From: Candidatus Cellulosilyticum pullistercoris
GTDB taxonomy: Bacteria; Bacillota; Clostridia; Lachnospirales; Cellulosilyticaceae
Reading direction: 5' to 3'
Assembly: GCA_018883705.1 (NCBI GenBank)
Contig: JAHLFQ010000190.1
Coordinates: 1 to 6,152, forward strand
Length of the DNA: 6,152 nucleotides
In this document: positions 4,738 through 6,152 of the stretch, piece by piece
How positions within the stretch are numbered: the first letter of the stretch is position 1
Layout: each line of letters starts with the position of its first letter
The notes under the pieces: model-generated
What the model was told of the DNA's origin: nothing
The model's database searches: none
What the model saw: the letters and a program-made list of their open reading frames with translations, nothing else
Program-made: the position numbers and the translations under genes

Positions 4738-6152
4738 TTATTTATTAAATAACTGACCAAAGGCCTCTGCAAAAGCAAAATTACCTTCATCTTCTTTTTG
4801 TTGCTTCAAATACTTTTGAACTGCTCGTTTATCTACTTTTTCTGAGGTCTTTCTATATTTCTTATTAAAAGAAGAAAGCTTTTCTCTAAATGTACAAGTT
4901 GTACAAACATAAATTTGCCCTTCTCCTTCACCTCGTAGCTCTAGTTTTTTATGACACTGAGGACAACGCGTTTGGGTAAATCGACTGATGGTTTCTTTGT
5001 ACCCACAGGCTCTATCTTGGCAAACATACATTTTTCCGTGTTTACCCTTTACTTCTAAAAGATGTTTACCACATGTAGGGCAACGTTTACCTGTTAAATT
5101 ATCATGGACATATTTATCTGAGGAAGCTTTTATATCACGCACAAGATCCGTACTGTACCTTCTAATCTCTTCCATAAAAATCTTAGGATTCTGTTTACCT
5201 TTACTAATACGGTCTAATTCATTTTCCCACTTGGCAGTAAGAAGCGGTGATTTTAAGTCTGGTGGTACAAGGTCAATAAGCTGTTTACCCTTTGATGTTG
5301 GTACAATCTCTTTACCATTTTTCTCAATGTAAAACATATTATAGAGCTTCTCAATAATGTCTGCTCTGGTTGCTACTGTTCCAATGCCACCTGTTTCACC
5401 TAATGTTTTAGCAGCCTTTTGATCTACCTTCACATAAAGATGAGGTTTCTCCATGGCTGATAATAAGGTAGCCTCATTAAAGCGTGCTGGTGCTTTTGTA
5501 AGACATTTGTTTTTGCTTACACTTATGATCTTTAAAGTGTCTCCTTTTTTAAGAGCCGGTAAGGTCTGATCCTTTACTTCTTCATCTTCATCTGATTCCA
5601 TAGTTTGCTCATAAAGGGCTTTCCATCCTTTTTCTTGTATATTCTTGCCTTTTGCTATAAAGTGTTCACCAGCCACCTCAACTGCGACATTCATTTGAGT
5701 GTACTCACAAGGACGCATTAAAACACTTAAGAAACGCTTGATCACTAAATCATAGATTTTACGTTCTTCACTACTTAAACGACTTAGCTCCGCACTTTCT
5801 TCTGTTGGAATAATCGCATGATGATCAGATACTTTGCTATTATCTACAAAGTTTTTACTTACCTTAAAGCCCTTGCTGATGACTTCACTTGCATAACTAC
5901 GATAAGGTCCAATGGCAACTGCTTTGAGCCTTTCTTTCAGTGTAGGCACGATATCTTCTGAAATATAACGAGAATCCGTTCTTGGATAAGTGAGTACCTT
6001 ATAATGTTCATAAAGCCTTTGCATAATAGATAAAGTTTGTTTAGGACTATAACCAAAGTATTTATTGGCATCTCTTTGTAGTTCTGTTAAGTCATAAAGC
6101 TGAGGGGCATATTGTTTTTTCTTCGTTTCTGTTAATTCTATCACTGTACCCA
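4738..6152 (-). CDS. topB: DNA topoisomerase III, C-terminal two thirds (cut by right window edge)
   Basis: This type IA topoisomerase cuts and passes single DNA strands, chiefly to unlink replication and recombination intermediates. About 471 codons are visible; the frame stays open to the right edge, so the GTG at 6144 is an internal codon, not a start. The absent front should hold the TOPRIM metal-binding domain, probably about 250 residues, judging from the usual position of the active tyrosine in a protein of about 725. Numbering from residue 1 at 6144, LYDLTELQRDAN is at 17-28 and the catalytic tyrosine is Y53 in TYPRTDSR (codon 5988-5986). SDHHAIIPT is at 106-114 and GGIGTVATRADIIEKL at 252-267, all family hallmarks. 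Two C-terminal zinc ribbons follow: C355/C358/C375/C380 and C394/C397/C414/C417, then a basic tail. This layout matches Bacillus TopB rather than enterobacterial Topo III. trmL follows after 17 bases. Confidence 0.96.
   Translation of the reverse strand, partial: GTVIELTETKKKQYAPQLYDLTELQRDANKYFGYSPKQTLSIMQRLYEHYKVLTYPRTDSRYISEDIVPTLKERLKAVAIGPYRSYASEVISKGFKVSKNFVDNSKVSDHHAIIPTEESAELSRLSSEERKIYDLVIKRFLSVLMRPCEYTQMNVAVEVAGEHFIAKGKNIQEKGWKALYEQTMESDEDEEVKDQTLPALKKGDTLKIISVSKNKCLTKAPARFNEATLLSAMEKPHLYVKVDQKAAKTLGETGGIGTVATRADIIEKLYNMFYIEKNGKEIVPTSKGKQLIDLVPPDLKSPLLTAKWENELDRISKGKQNPKIFMEEIRRYSTDLVRDIKASSDKYVHDNLTGKRCPTCGKHLLEVKGKHGKMYVCQDRACGYKETISRFTQTRCPQCHKKLELRGEGEGQIYVCTTCTFREKLSSFNKKYRKTSEKVDKRAVQKYLKQQKEDEGNFAFAEAFGQLFNK

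Noticed and set aside
4988..5332. Plus-strand open frame of 114 codons
   Set aside because: It lies wholly antisense to the conserved topB coding region, resembles no known family and is best explained as a shadow frame.
6142..6144. GTG as the start codon of topB
   Set aside because: The frame is open to the window edge, and the residues after it match the middle of TopB just ahead of the active tyrosine, not an N-terminus. The gene is simply cut by the window.
1..6152. Mobile element, CRISPR array, tRNA, rRNA, riboswitch or defence system
   Set aside because: I read both strands and saw no transposase, regular spaced repeats, cloverleaf or T-box/riboswitch-like leader. All gene-free gaps are short and are accounted for in the entries above.

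Overview
The window is a compact, AT-rich stretch of bacterial chromosome in which every supported gene lies on the minus strand, so transcription runs from right to left. The content points to a low-GC Firmicute, probably of the class Clostridia. The evidence is strong GGAGG-type ribosome binding sites, a MutS2 with an Smr domain, a Bacillus-type TopB carrying two C-terminal zinc ribbons, and an exported SH3-NlpC/P60 cell-wall enzyme. Placement below class (for example near Lachnospirales or Cellulosilyticum) is a guess from general resemblance and was not tested.

In order of transcription (right to left), 6152-4738 holds the C-terminal two thirds of topB, DNA topoisomerase III, whose start lies beyond the right edge. 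After 17 bases follows trmL (4720-4229), a tRNA wobble-base 2'-O-methyltransferase. A strong intrinsic terminator at about 4181-4222 closes this topB-trmL unit. A gene for a secreted SH3-NlpC/P60 peptidoglycan hydrolase follows (4080-3379) and must have its own promoter. It is separated from mutS2 by 103 bases that hold no convincing terminator. Those bases do hold a candidate extended -10 promoter overlapped by a 7-8-7 inverted repeat. mutS2 (3275-879) is followed after 30 bases by an OmpR/PhoB-family response regulator (848-168). The N-terminus of its partner, a membrane histidine kinase (198-1), overlaps the regulator and runs off the left edge.

The layout therefore suggests three transcription units or sub-units: topB-trmL; the NlpC/P60 gene, perhaps reading through; and mutS2-regulator-kinase. 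The genes cover DNA topology, tRNA modification, cell-wall turnover, ribosome rescue or recombination control, and envelope signalling. No single pathway joins them. The most useful corrections are that mutS2 and the NlpC/P60 gene should start at internal ATG codons rather than at upstream TTG codons, and that a kinase gene is present at the left edge. I found no mobile element, CRISPR array, RNA gene or clearly new system. No gene-free stretch is longer than about 150 bases.
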